Positions 19,267 to 32,789 are shown, counted from the stretch's first letter. The stretch is DNA of 64,000 nt from Ephydatia muelleri (GCA_013339895.1 JABACO010000007.1:1976829-2040828); one strand, 5' to 3'. Program-made: numbers and translations. Notes: generated from the sequence alone by a model not told the origin.

Positions 19267-20047
19267 CATCACTGCAGCTTGGTCCAGCTCCCACCAGCAG
19301 AGCATCCCTACAGTCACACGTGGTGGTGGCCTGGGCACCCCACCGGTACGCGCAAGAGGCGTTGTGTGCACAGGTGGTGATGTCATCGCACGGTGTCCTG
19401 CAAGCGTCCCAAGTGGCTCCTTCAGAGGACACCACGGGAGGGGAGAGGAGGGAGGACCCGTTGGAGAGCGAGGTGGTGACACCGAGTAGGCAGCCCGCGA
19501 AGGGAACGAGGGAGCCGCTTTGCGAGTGGTTGGAGGGCACGCCCCCAACGTAGAGAGGGGATACGGGCTCGTAAGAGGTGGGCGGGGTGCTGTCCAGTAG
19601 GAGAGAAAGGTTGGCGTCGACGAGCTGGAGGCGGAGGGTGCGGGCGTCGTCGCTGAGGGAAACACGGAGTTGGTGAGGCGAGTCGTCGTTCAGCTGCTCT
19701 CCCGGGACGACGAGGCGTTGCCCGCCTGCAGCACGTGAGCGCACCGAGAGGCTCCCCGCTTCGAGGCTCACGTGCACAGAGCCTGCATCCGTGTCGACGA
19801 AGAGGAGGGTTCCGTTTTCCTCGGAGGTCAGGAAAGAAATGGTGGTCTGGGCCCCCGGGGAGAGCGTCCAGTGAGGGTAGGCCACGTAGCTACCGTTACC
19901 AGGGAGCGAGATGGAATCACTCGTCCCCAGAGAAGCTCTGCATGTTAGGCAGGTGGATACGACGATGGCGAATTTGAATAGTGGTGCAGTCAGTACGTGG
20001 CTCGCGTTGGTACTGCAAATAAGCCTTCCCAGTGCTGCACGCCTCAT
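16212..20047 (-). CDS. Laminin-G / EGF single-pass membrane protein (neurexin-like), intact copy
   Basis: Two exons: 20047-19267 and 17620-16212, joined in phase 1, giving 729 residues. Order: signal peptide (hydrophobic APLFKFAIVVSTCLTCRA), laminin-G-like domain (SISLPGNGSYVAYPHW to YVGGVP), one EGF-like module (CRTPCDD to CDCRD), two further laminin-G-like domains (the last with LTDGEWHTFEL and FTGCMKDFRF), a Ser/Thr-rich stalk, one transmembrane helix (LYAAIAVSGVFVLTMVAIVC) and a 27-residue basic tail ending GLPSY. Many N-x-S/T sites fit an extracellular protein. The layout recalls neurexin, CASPR and Crumbs ectodomains, but the tail lacks a clear PDZ or FERM motif, so orthology is not claimed. 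The ATG at 20047 is preferred over an upstream one because the second copy also keeps it. Head-to-head with the sorting nexin. Confidence 0.85.
17688..18092 (+). repeat. 32-base minisatellite in the laminin-G gene intron (copy A)
   Basis: Twelve or so units of ATGCTCTACACCTCCACACG plus ACACCAGAGGGT. The other copy (26126-26555) has a different unit number and order, showing length variation. Confidence 0.95.
19167..19263 (+). repeat. (CA)n tract next to the laminin-G exon 1 donor
   Basis: Directly downstream (minus strand) of the donor at 19266. Length and interruptions differ in the second copy (27645-27769). Confidence 0.95.
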
Positions 20048-20382
20048 GGACCTTCTTGCTGGCTTGTTGCAATGACGTTCCACGGCGTAAAAATCCCTTT
20101 GTACGTGTCGGTTCACGCCCTTCTACTCCCTCCATCCTCTTTTCAACTATACTATTGTTCTACGTTTGATTGTAATTAATAGCTATTCCTTTATTACGAA
20201 CTAAATTGGGATTAATTTCCGGTCTGGAGGGTATAAGATCCTCAGGCATGCCAAGTGCATAGCTTTGCGGTGGCCGTTGCTCAAGGAATTATCACATTTG
20301 CTTCCCAGCCCCTCGAGTCACTTATTGGTATTCGCGGTGTGTGGGTGTGTACGCTTTGCCCCCCTTTACTCGCAAAGACACC
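20048..20382. promoter_or_regulatory. Putative bidirectional promoter, laminin-G gene / sorting nexin (copy A)
   Basis: About 335 bases between two opposed start codons. The second copy is 28551-28888. No TATA box is obvious. Role inferred from position. Confidence 0.45.
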
Positions 20383-22091
20383 ATGGGAAGCGATGATCAC
20401 GGGAGAAGTCCCGAGGTACGAACCATGTTGTCTGTGTGTGTTGTGTGTATGTGTGCGTGCAGGTGTGGCCGAGTACGCGAGTACGTTCATGTGCGCGCGT
20501 TTCGGTCCCTGTGTTCACAGAACACCTGCATTTTACACTGAAGCATTGTTTCCGTCTGTATCTGGCGTGCTGTACGTGCACACGCACAAGCAAACACCGG
20601 GTGAACACACAAGATGAACACACATTCGCGCGCATCCCCGCACACAACTACAACAACCCACACACTAGTGTGCCCACACCACAGCGAGCCTTTTAAAGTT
20701 GTGTTCTGTTATTTTTTATTTTATGTTCCTTTATTTCATGTCTTCTATTTTACTTTTGCAAGTAGCTGGACCCGGATAAAGAAGTGCTCAGGTGTCGAGT
20801 AAATGAGCTAGAGAGAACCGTACAGAGATACGAGACGGAGCGGCTGCAACTTCAGGCCAGGTACATTTCGCACGAGAGAATTAAGTTCAGCAAATTACCG
20901 TTCCCAAGTCACTCAATAAGTACTCTACCGGTTGGCAATACCATCCCGACTCTAGAAAGCAAAACTACACTGCTCACAAATTGTGCGATAGTCTCGCGTA
21001 GACAGCTGTGTTAGTACGCTGCCAAGGGACCATGTGTTGGTAGATGTCTGCTATCGAAGCCACATCAATGTCGGGACGTCTTGAAAGTACATTTTCTGTG
21101 GCAAGGTACCATGACAACCCTTCTATACACAGCCAGGGGCACATCATGGACAAAAAGCAGTGAGCAGTCCCTGGATTTTGTTTGATACTCAATCCAGGGT
21201 GGAGAGCCTTTAGCTCATTGGGTTTTCGATTGAAACTAGTCTGGATTTTGTTCACCAAACCAAAACCAGGACAATTGTAACTTTTTGCCTGTGGTAGTGA
21301 GGGAAGAAGGGTTTGTTCTGGAGTTTTGCAGAGGTCTGGGGAATAGGGGACATGAGTTTTCCCACCAGAAGAAACGTTCACCAATAGTGGTGACAAATTC
21401 TCTAAAACCCCATGGGAAAATATATTCACGCATGTCGCATGTCTTGCCCTTCCAGTGTCAAGAATTGAGAATTAGTTTACTGGCCATTATGTGATACTCA
21501 CACCTTCACATTGAGGTGAGAATGAGGGAATGTAACCCATCACTTAAAATATCTCACATTAATTCTCTAACTATTGCAACATGAAAAACACATTTCATTT
21601 CAATAGTGTTTTTAAGTTGAAAAACAGAATGTATAGCATTTGTGTGGAGAGTGCCAAGTTCACCTCACACAAGCACAGGCTGAAGGGAGGGAGGGGGAGG
21701 GAGGGATGTAGTAGGTGTGCCAGTTCACCTGACACTTGAGCACAGACTGAAGGGAGGGGAGGGAGGGAGGGGGTGGGACACTTGAGCACAGGCAAGTTGC
21801 CATCAAAAAGAATGTAACACACTAACAAACACAATGCATTCTTCGTGAAAGTTATTTGGCCCAAACAAATAGTGAACCTCTGATGCCCCATAAGTGTAGA
21901 GGGGAGTGGGTGTCACATTAATGATGTAACCTGACACCTAATGGTCCACACCCCCTTTGCTGATGAGATAGGTGGATCCCAATGCACTTGGGATCTAGTG
22001 AGCATTGACTGTCCATCATGTGGTTATGTGTGTGCAAGCTACTCTTCTGGGATTGTGTCATACTGATTATCGATGCAAACATTCCGTGTTT

Positions 22092-22150
<59 letters not shown>

Positions 22151-23583
22151 TGTGGGTGTGTGTATAAGGTATTGCATGGTTTGTGTTGGTTTTGTGTGTG
22201 TGTACACATTGTGTATGTTGGAATTCTTCCTTAAGGGGCTTACCTGTTGGTTGTTGTGTGATACAAAAGCCCTCGACACAACACAATGGAGTCTTTTGTG
22301 AGCTTAGTGCCCTTGTAGAGTAACTTTCACAGGGTTTAGGCCAAGTGTGTGTCACACTAGTTGCCAGGCGACCACGTTAACACCTCACTGTTAATGTTTA
22401 TACTTTTTTTGTATGCAGTGTGGTTGAGGGTTGAGGTTGGTGCATTTGCTTGTGCATGTGTGTATGGATGTATTTGTGAGGGCTAAAGGCTCATTTGTAG
22501 ATGTGTGGGTGCGCGCGTGTGTGTGTGTGGGTGCGTGTGTGTGTGTGGGTGTGGGTGCATGTGCTATCACAATGCTGTACATGTATTGCACAATACTATG
22601 TGCAGCTGTGGAAGCCACGCCTACCAATGACCACTCCCCTTCCCTCCTCCGCAGCTACGAAGAAGCCCTTCAAGCATTGGCCGACAGTGAGGCGAAAAAG
22701 GAGTCGTCCGAAAAGAGAACTGAAGCTGGTGAGAGGACTGGGGAGGAGGAAATTGGGAGTGGCCACCTCATAGTTGGCAATGTTTGTAACCAATGGGGTA
22801 CGGGAGACACTACTATGGATAGCACTGTACCATAGCAACGCAAGAAAATTTTCTTGTATGTGGTCTTTTTAGGAATTCCCACGAGTGAGGTCAGTGAAGG
22901 AGGGTGGGAGAGAGGGAAGGAGTGAGGTAGCTTGGGACGAGTAAGACCGGTGGTCGGGGGGAAGGGACTCATTCTTCGTAGCTGGGCCATCATACACCTC
23001 TACAGTGATTGCCAAATGTTTTCATTGGTAGCAAGATTGAGTTACTTTGAAGCTTAGTTCTCAAATGTCATTGACTTCATCTCTTCTTTGGAGGGTGTGT
23101 GGTGTGGCTCGTGCCAAAGCATGTGTTGAGCGCTGGCAGTCAATACCATGTACCCCCTCCTCCCCAGGCCCATGATCAGATATCCTCTATGTGGAGGAAC
23201 TGAGTCTGTTCGCAAGAAACTTGAAGACAACTCTTTGAAGACCGTCACCCTCCACCTGTCACCTTCTCACCAGTACATGAGGGGGTGGGTGGGCGTGGTC
23301 TACATAGCTCGCTAACGAGTCGGTGGTTGGTTCGTCCACCAAATGAGGAGTGGTCTGGTATGGGTTGGACTCTCTACGGATGGTATGGGCTGGGGACAGT
23401 GCATGGGATGGTATGGTATGGGGACAGTGCATGGAATACTGAGTTGCATGTATTTGGTTGGTTCCTGGACGCTGGCATATTGAATAGGGCTGGAACCAGC
23501 TAATTGGTTTCGTTCATTTTCAGGTCGCACCTGAGCCTTGCAATGCTGACGATGCTATAGAGCTTCACTGCCACCTTGTGCAA
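20383..23583 (+). pseudogene. Sorting nexin 5' exons, copy A, frame-broken and cut off by the gap
   Basis: Exons equivalent to those at 28889 onward: 20383-20415, 20766-20860, 22655-22728, about 23169-23274 and about 23524-23583. Compared with the right copy, exon 3 has an extra A and exon 4 lacks single bases near 23190, 23200 and 23249; the last exon is altered and ends in the N gap. Errors increase toward the gap, which fits a low-quality contig end rather than a decaying gene. Treat as a redundant copy of the gene at 28889-38307. Confidence 0.8.
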
Positions 23584-24583
23584 NNNNNNNNNNNNNNNNN
23601 NNNNNNNNNNNNNNNNNNNNNNNNNNNNNNNNNNNNNNNNNNNNNNNNNNNNNNNNNNNNNNNNNNNNNNNNNNNNNNNNNNNNNNNNNNNNNNNNNNNN
23701 NNNNNNNNNNNNNNNNNNNNNNNNNNNNNNNNNNNNNNNNNNNNNNNNNNNNNNNNNNNNNNNNNNNNNNNNNNNNNNNNNNNNNNNNNNNNNNNNNNNN
23801 NNNNNNNNNNNNNNNNNNNNNNNNNNNNNNNNNNNNNNNNNNNNNNNNNNNNNNNNNNNNNNNNNNNNNNNNNNNNNNNNNNNNNNNNNNNNNNNNNNNN
23901 NNNNNNNNNNNNNNNNNNNNNNNNNNNNNNNNNNNNNNNNNNNNNNNNNNNNNNNNNNNNNNNNNNNNNNNNNNNNNNNNNNNNNNNNNNNNNNNNNNNN
24001 NNNNNNNNNNNNNNNNNNNNNNNNNNNNNNNNNNNNNNNNNNNNNNNNNNNNNNNNNNNNNNNNNNNNNNNNNNNNNNNNNNNNNNNNNNNNNNNNNNNN
24101 NNNNNNNNNNNNNNNNNNNNNNNNNNNNNNNNNNNNNNNNNNNNNNNNNNNNNNNNNNNNNNNNNNNNNNNNNNNNNNNNNNNNNNNNNNNNNNNNNNNN
24201 NNNNNNNNNNNNNNNNNNNNNNNNNNNNNNNNNNNNNNNNNNNNNNNNNNNNNNNNNNNNNNNNNNNNNNNNNNNNNNNNNNNNNNNNNNNNNNNNNNNN
24301 NNNNNNNNNNNNNNNNNNNNNNNNNNNNNNNNNNNNNNNNNNNNNNNNNNNNNNNNNNNNNNNNNNNNNNNNNNNNNNNNNNNNNNNNNNNNNNNNNNNN
24401 NNNNNNNNNNNNNNNNNNNNNNNNNNNNNNNNNNNNNNNNNNNNNNNNNNNNNNNNNNNNNNNNNNNNNNNNNNNNNNNNNNNNNNNNNNNNNNNNNNNN
24501 NNNNNNNNNNNNNNNNNNNNNNNNNNNNNNNNNNNNNNNNNNNNNNNNNNNNNNNNNNNNNNNNNNNNNNNNNNNNNNNNNNN
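23584..24583. other. Assembly gap (1000 N) between overlapping contigs
   Basis: Exactly 1000 N. The sequences on the two sides are copies of the two ends of the same 7.5-kb segment. Confidence 0.99.
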
Positions 24584-24644
24584 TGCAAAAAACAACATGT
24601 ACAGACATCAACATACAATTACAACATAACTTATTTTAATAATG

Positions 24645-27600
24645 CTAATAACTGGGTAAGCCCCTGGTTTGGGTTCTGTGTTCCGCAATGTCTTCCATGG
24701 CTTGACGCCTCCTTGTGTACCTCCTGTGCAAGCTAGCAGCACACACTATGGCTACCATGGTCAGCACAAAGACACCAGACACAGCAATGGCTGCATAGAG
24801 ACGCTTCCTATCCAGAGATGCGCCAGAGGTCGTCGTCGTGGTGATGAGCGTCGTGGAGAGGTCTGGGGACTGGATGAGTGGGTAGTGGCGATGATGTGGC
24901 GGAGATGAGGAACGATTTTGATGGAGTGGGCGTGACAAATGATGCCGGGATAGTTCGGTCTGGGCACCCGTCCACACTGAACCTAGATGGGGCCCTCCTC
25001 GCCATCACCTCAAGATTAGGGGAGGCATTATTTGGAAACCGAAAGTCTTTCATGCATCCCGTGAAGGCCACGGGATTTCCCAACAGAAAGCCCCGAGTCT
25101 TCCACCCCAGATGCACAGGGGCGCAGGAGAGGGATTCCAGCACCAGGCCACACCCATCACCGGGGCACATGAAGCAGGTGACATTGTCGATGTTGAGTGT
25201 CCACACCTGACCTCCCTCCCCCTCCCCTTCCCCCTTGGCAAGCTCAAAGGTGTGCCACTCTCCATCGGTCAGGGCCAGCTCAAGCGAGAAGGAGGTGTAG
25301 TTGCCGTGGTCTGCGAGGCTGACAAACAGGAGCTGGTCCGAGGCTATCAGGACGCTGAGGGTGCGGTCATTGCTGGTCGCCACGAGCAGAGGTCCGGGCC
25401 GGGCGGTGAGGAAGCTGAAGGACAGACCCGAGGGGGAGAAGAGCTGGTAGAAGGTGAGGGGAGGGTCTGTGGCGCCGGGGAGGAAGCTCAGGCCACTCGA
25501 CCTGGGAACCCGTTCGTGGGCCAAAGGGGCAAAGTTGCGCGTCTCTCCCAACGCGTAGCGTCTGTGGTACGGGCCTCTGCAGGGACCCGCTGTACAGGGG
25601 GACCTCCAAGGCCCCGCCCCCTACACAGACGTCGTCGAATCGCAGCGCGGAGAGACTCTGGGGGAGTGGCGCTACGATGCTGTCAACAAGGGCCGGCATT
25701 GCTGAGAAGGTGGTGTTTGTTATCGCCACAGTGACGAAGAATGCGTCGATCGTCACCTCTACCAGGTAGGCACATTGAGTGAGGAGGGTCACCTGGCTCC
25801 TGAGGTGGGTGGAGTTGTACGGTCCTGAGAGAGAGAAGACTAGCCTTCTGTCTGCGAGGTACAGGGTGAAGGAGGAGGAGGAGGAGGGGGATTCCCCTGA
25901 TGTGCCTGTCATGATGGTGCCAATCTCGGGATGTCCCGGGAGCAGCTGGACCATGGACCTCTCCGGCTCGCTGTGGTAGGGGTGTGTGTCCCAGGGAAGG
26001 TGGAAGCAATGGTAGCTGGTACCGTCCAATGTCACCGTGGAAACCAATGCTGGATCTATTGAGGGAGAGGGAAAGGGTTAATGATAACACCAGTACGAAT
26101 TGACCTCAAGCAACACCATAAAAGTACATGCTCTACACCTCCACACGACACCAGAGGGTATGCTCTACACCTCCATACGACACCAGAGGGTATGCTCTAC
26201 ACCTCCACACGACACCAGAGGGTATGCTCTACACCTCCACACGACACCAGAGGGTATGCTCTATACCTCCACATGACACCAGAGGGTATGCTCTACACCT
26301 CCACACGACACCAGAGGGTATGCTCTACACCTCCACACGACACCAGAGGGTATGCTCTACACCTCCATATGACACCAGAGGGTATGCTCTATAGACACCA
26401 GAGGGTATGCTCTACACCTCCACACGACACCAGAAGGTATGCTCTACACCTCTACATGACACCAGAAGGTATGCTCTACACCTCCACACGACACCAGAAG
26501 GTATGCTCTACACCTCTACATGACACCAGAAGGTATGCTCTACACCTCCACACAACATCACAGGTTTGGCTAATCACCAATGCGGGCATGTCTGACAAAG
26601 GCTAGAGACATGTGGCATCCAAACTTTATCCATTAAAAGCATTGTAGTGTCTGCAGTGATGCCATCCTCTTCCTGTAATACCCCTCCCCCCCCCTCCCTA
26701 CTTGCCGTTACCATGATTACCTACTCCAAATAGTACCCACCTGTATCAAACTCCTAATAACAGTCCACCAACTCCGCTACTCTGTTGTGGGAGTATAGCC
26801 TCTGGTGGGGACTGCCCATATAAGGGTGGTAGGCACCCACATCATCTTGCAGAGATGGAGCCAAACAGACATTGGGAAGGTGTTGGAGATGGACTGTTAG
26901 AGATCATGTGACCACAAAGTGCAGAATGCACTTTGAATATTCATGATCAAACTTCATGGCCAATAATACATGCTCATGCCCCATGGAAAGATTTGAGCAC
27001 TTCATTGCAGCTCGTATAAACAGACACCCTCACAAGCGGACAGAGAACCTCTCGGATCAGGCAGACCTTCGATCAGCTTAAGGTATGTGTATTGTCTACT
27101 CGTTAGTAGAGAGTTCATATTGCATCGTATCTGTGTCAAATGCATCGTATCTGTCTAGTGGCCGGTAGTGATATGTGCATATTTGCATTGGTGTGTTGTC
27201 AAGGATGCAAGGTGGGGGGGGGGGGGGGGGGGGGGGGGGAGAAAGAGGGAGGGACAATGCTGCGAGACAATACCTCAAAACACGGATTCTTTAGGGAATT
27301 TAGCACGCCAGTGTGTGGACACCACACCTAGACATGACACACTGCATGAAACGTGCGATCCATCAGGTAGACACAATCACTCAGTGCAACACAGGAGCAC
27401 TAGAGCTCTTGTGGTACGCCCTAACAGCAAGCTAACCCTCCCCACTGTTTGACACTGGTGTATGGTGTATTGACCACACCCCCACCAACATGGGATGCAA
27501 TATGTATTGAATGCTGATCTGCTCATGCTGGCACGTGATCTGCCCCTCTATCCTGACTTGGGTATGGTAGGTGTGGCCATGACATACGTGATAGCTTAGC

Positions 27601-27730
27601 GGTCCATTATCTATGCAAATCACCGATGTTATATCTCCCCCACAGCACACACACACACCCACACATACACACAGACACACACACATACACCCACATACAC
27701 ATACACACACACACATACACACACACACAC

Positions 27731-27769
<39 letters not shown>

Positions 27770-28550
27770 CATCACTGCAGCTTGGTCCAGCTCCCACCAG
27801 CAGAGCATCCCTACAGTCACACGTGGTGGTGGTTTGGGCACCCCACCGGTACGTGCAAGAGGCGTTGTGTGCACAGGTGGTGATGTCATCGCACGGTGTC
27901 CTGCAAGCGTCCCAAGTGGCTCCTTCAGAGGATACCACGAGAGGGGAGAGGAGGGCGGACCCGTTGGAGAGCGAGGTGGTGACACCGAGTAGGCAGCCCG
28001 CGAAGGGAACGAGGGAGCCGCTTTGCGAGTGGTTGGAGGGCACGCCCCCAACGTAGAGAGGGGATACGGGCTCGTAAGAGGTGGGCGGGGTGCTGTCCAG
28101 TAGGAGAGAAAGGTTGGCGTCGACGAGCTGGAGGCTGAGGGTGCGGGCGTCGTCGCTGAGGGAAACACGGAGTTGGTGAGGCGAGTCGTCGTTCAGCTGC
28201 TCTCCCGGGACGACGAGGCGTTGCCCGCCTGCAGCACGTGAGCGCACCGAGAGGCTCCCCGCTTCGAGGCTCACGTGCACAGAGCCTGCATCCGTGTCGA
28301 CGAAGAGGAGGGTTCCGTTCTCCTCGGAGGTCAGGAAAGAAATAGTGGTCTGGGCCCCCGGGGAGAGCGTCCAGTGAGGGTAGGCCACGTAGCTACCGTT
28401 ACCAGGGAGCGAGATGGAATCACTTGTCCCCAGGGAAGCTCTGCATGTTAGGCAGGTGGATACGACGATGGCGAATTTGAATAGTGGTGCAGCCAGTACG
28501 TGGCCCGCGTTGGTACTGCAAATAAGCCTTCCCAGTGCTGCACGCCTCAT
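24645..28550 (-). pseudogene. Laminin-G / EGF membrane protein, copy B with two frame breaks
   Basis: Same gene as 16212-20047. The first exon (28550-27772 or so) is intact, including the signal peptide. The second exon carries one extra base near 25572 (GGGCCTCTGC versus GGGCTCTGC in copy A) and another near 24882 (GGGTAGTGG versus GGGAGTGG). Each shifts the frame, yet protein-level identity to copy A resumes in the new frame. This favours base-calling errors over true inactivation. It should not be counted as a second gene. Confidence 0.82.
26126..26555 (+). repeat. 32-base minisatellite (copy B)
   Basis: Equivalent of 17688-18092 with a different arrangement of CACACG/CATATG/AAGGT variants. 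Confidence 0.95.
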
Positions 28551-28888
28551 GGACCTTCTTGCTGGCTTGTTGCAATGACGTTCCTCCGCGTAAAAAATCC
28601 CTTTGTACGTGTCGGTTCACGCCCTTCTACTCCCTCCATCCTCTTTTCAACTAGATACTATTGTTCTACGTTTGATGTAATTAATAGCTATTCCTTTATT
28701 ACGAACTAAATTGGGATTAATTTCCGGTCTGGAGGGTATAAGATCCTCAGGCATGCCAAGTGCATAGCTTTGCGGTGGCCGTTGCTCAAGGAATTATCAC
28801 ATTTGCTTCCCAGCCCCTCGAGTCACTTATTGGTATTCGCGGTGTGTGGGTGTGTATGCTTTGCCCCCCTTTTACTCGCTAAGACACC

Positions 28889-30640
28889 ATGGGAAGCGAT
28901 GATCACGGGAGAAGTCCCGAGGTACGAACCATGTTGTCTGTGTGTGTTGTGTGTATGTGTGCGTGCAGGTGTGGCCGAGTACGCGAGTACGTTCATGTGC
29001 GCGCGTTTCGGTCCCTGTGTTCACAGAACACCTGCATTTTACACTGAAGCATTGTTTCCGTCTGTATCTGGCGTGCTGTACGTGCACACGCACAAGCAAA
29101 CACCGGGTGAACACACAAGATGAACACACATTCGCGCGCATCCCCGCACACAACTACAACAACCCACACACTAGTGTGCCCACACCACAGCGAGCCTTTA
29201 AAGTTGTGTTCTGTTATTTTTTATTTTATGTTCCTTTATTTCATGTCTTCTATTTTACTTTTGCAAGTAGCTGGACCCGGATAAAGAAGCGCTCAGGTGT
29301 CGAGTAAATGAGCTAGAGAGAACCGTACAGAGATACGAGACGGAGCGGCTGCAACTTCAGGCCAGGTACATTTCGCACGAGAGAATTAAGTTCAGCAAAT
29401 TAGAGACATCAAATTGCTGCGCGCGTGTGGTTTAGGCGAAGCGCAGTCGTTCCCAAGTCACTCAATAAGTACTCTACCGGTTGGCAATACCATCCCGACT
29501 CTAGAAAGCAAAACTACACTGCTCACAAATTGTGCGATAGTCTCGCGTAGACAGCTGTGTTAGTACGCTGCCAAGGGACCATGTGTTGGTAGATGTCTGC
29601 TATCGAAGCCACATCAATGTCGGGACGTCTTGAAAGTACATTTTCTGTGGCAAGGTACCATGACAACCCTTCTATACACAGCCAGGGGCACATCATGGAC
29701 AAAAAGCAGTGAGCAGTCCCTGGATTTTGTTTGATACTCAATCCAGGGTGGAGAGCCTTTAGCTCATTGGGTTTTCGATTGAAACTAGTCTGGATTTTGT
29801 TCACCAAACCAAAACCAGGACAATTGTAACTTTTTGCCTGTGGTAGTGAGGGAAGAAGGGTTTGTTCTGGAGTTTTGCAGAGGTCTGGGGAATAGGGGGC
29901 ATGAGTTTTCCCACCAGAAGAAACGTTCACCAATAGTGGTGACAAATTCTCTAAAACCCCATGGGAAAATATATTCACGCATGTCGCATGTCTTGCCCTT
30001 CCAGTGTCAAGAATTGAGAATTAGTTTACCGGCCATTATGTGATACTCACACCTTCACATTGAGGTGAGAATGAGGGAATGTAACCCATCACTTAAAATA
30101 TCTCACATTAATTCTCTAACTATTGCAACATGAAAAACACATTTCATTTCAATAGTGTTTTTAAGTTGAAAAACAGAATGTATAGCATTTGTGTGGAGAG
30201 TGCCAAGTTCACCTCACACAAGCACAGACTGAAGGAAGGGAGGGGGAGGGAGGGATGTAGTAGGTGTGCCAGTTCACCTGACACTTGAGCACAGACTGAA
30301 GGGAGGGGAGGGAGGGAGGGGGAGGGACACTTGAGCACAGGCAAGTTGCCATCAAAAAGAATGTAACACACTAACAAACACAATGCATTCTTCGTGAAAG
30401 TTATTTGGCCCAAACAAATAGTGAACCTCTGATGCCCCATAAGTGTAGAGGGGAGTGGGTGTCACATTAATGATGTAACATGACACCTAATGGTCCACAC
30501 CCCCTTTGCTGATGAGATAGGTGGATCCCAATGCACTTGGGATCTAGTGAGCATTGACTGTCCATCATGTGGTTATGTGTGTGCAAGCTACTCTTCTGGG
30601 ATTGTGTCATACTGATTATCGATGCAAACGTTCCGTGTTT

Positions 30641-30695
<55 letters not shown>

Positions 30696-32729
30696 TGTGG
30701 GTGTGTGTGTATAAGGTATTGCATGGTTTGTGTTGGTTTTGTGTGTGTGTACACATTGTGTATGTTGGAATTCTTCCTTAAGGGGCTTACCTGTTGGTTG
30801 TTGTGTGATACAAAAGCCCTCGACACAACACAATGGAGTCTTTTGTGAGCTTAGTGCCCTTGTAGAGTAACTTTCACAGGGTTTAGGCCAAGTGTGTGTC
30901 ACACTAGTTGCCAGGCGACCACGTTAACACCTCACTGTTAAATGTTTATACTTTTTTTGTATGCAGTGTAGTTGAGGGTTGAGGTTGGTGCATTTGCTTG
31001 TGCATGTGTGTATGGATGTATTTGTGAGGGCTAAAGGCTCATTTGTAGATGTGTGGGTGCGCGTGTGTGTGTGTGTGTGGGTGTGGGTGTGGGTGCATGT
31101 GCTATCACAATGCTGTACATGTATTGCACAATACTATGTGCAGCTGTGGAAGCCACGCCTACCAATGACCACTCCCCTTCCCTCCTCCGCAGCTACGAAG
31201 AAGCCCTTCAAGCATTGGCCGACAGTGAGGCGAAAAAGGAGTCGTCCGAAAGAGAACTGAAGCTGGTGAGAGGACTGGGGAGGAGGAAATTGGGAGTGGC
31301 CACCTCATAGTTGGCAATGTTTGTAACCAATGGGGTACGGGAGACACTACTATGGATAGCACTGTACCATAGCAACGCAAGAAAATTTTCTTGTATGTGG
31401 TCTTTTTAGGAATTCCCACGAGTGAGGTCAGTGAAGGAGGGTGGGAGAGAGGGAAGGAGTGAGGTAGCTTGGGACGAGTAAGACCGGTGGTCGGGGGGAA
31501 GGGACTCATTCTTCGTAGCTGGGCCATCATACACCTCTACAGTGATTGCCAAATGTTTTCATTGGTAGCAAGATTGAGTTACTTTGAAGCTTAGTTCTCA
31601 AATGTCATTGACTTCATCTCTTCTTTGGAGGGTGTGGTGTGGCTCGTGCCAAAGCATGTGTTGAGCGCTGGCAGTCAATACCATGTACCCCCTCCTCCCC
31701 AGGCCCATGATCAGATATCCTCTATGTGGAAGGAACTTGAGTCTGTTCGCAAGAAACTTGAAGACAACTCTTTGAAGACCGTCACCCCTCCACCTGTCAC
31801 CTTCTCACCAGTACGTGAGGGGGTGGGTGGGCGTGGTCTACATAGCTCGCTAACGAGTCGGTTGGTTGGTTCGTCCACCAAATGAGGAGTGGTCTGGTAT
31901 GGGTTGGACTCCTATACGGGATGGTATGGGCTGGGGACAGTGCATGGGATGGTATGGTATGGGGACAGTGCATGGAATACTGAGTTGCATGTATTTGGTT
32001 GGTTCCTGGACGCTGGCATATTGAATAGGGCTGGAACCAGCTAATTGGTTTCGTTCATTTTCAGGTCGCACCTGAGCCTTGCAATGCTGACGATGCTATA
32101 GAGCTGCACTGCACCTTGTGCAAAGCTAAGATCAAGTGAGCACAGCCCCCCCCCCCCCCCCATGCATGTGTCCCCATTAGAGCAGGGGGAGGAAAGAGGG
32201 GAGGGAGGGGAGGAGGGGGAGGAAGGGGAAGGAAAAAGGGGAGGAGGAGGAGGAGGAAAGAGGGGAGGGAACGATGGTGAGGGGGGAGGTGGAGGTGGGA
32301 TAAACCTGTGTGCTGGCCACACCCCCATAGGGGTACCAATACTTCCATCTTTCTTCACAATGGATAAATTTTATTAGCATTCGTGCTAGGGTGGTGTCGT
32401 GCTAGGGTGCTAGTGTGGTGTTACATCTCTAAGCAACATACCTGACTACGTTTTGTGTTGCCATGGCAACAAATACCTTACACACACATCTTTATACTAC
32501 GTACGGGTGCAATGCATCCTTGGAGGGCCATGCCCTGGGCCCCGCCCCCCACATCAGGTGACTTACCTTACTTTCTTCCATCCCATTACCCCTTAGTGCC
32601 ACGACCACGCCCTCCTCCTCCTCACCCCCGCTTAACCGTAAAAGCTCTTGGTTCTTTGGGAGGAAAAGAAGGTGAACTGATGTGGGGGGGGCGGGGTGGG
32701 GGAATCCCCTCAAGTGCATAGTGTGTGTG

Positions 32730-32789
<60 letters not shown>

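Larger units (their letters stand above)
16152..23583. repeat. Copy A of a 7.4-kb segment (end of left contig)
   Basis: Matches 24584-32123 nearly base for base, with scattered substitutions, small indels and differing repeat lengths. It extends exactly to the left edge of the N gap. Best read as the overlapping end of the left contig. Confidence 0.97.
24584..32123. repeat. Copy B of the 7.5-kb segment (start of right contig)
   Basis: Begins at the first base after the gap. It differs from copy A by substitutions, repeat-length changes and an extra stretch of about 45 bases near 29402-29450, as expected for the other haplotype. Confidence 0.97.

Noticed and set aside
24645-28550. A second, diverged laminin-G gene (true paralogue)
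   Set aside because: Non-coding sequence matches copy A as closely as coding sequence, and the copy ends exactly at the assembly gap.
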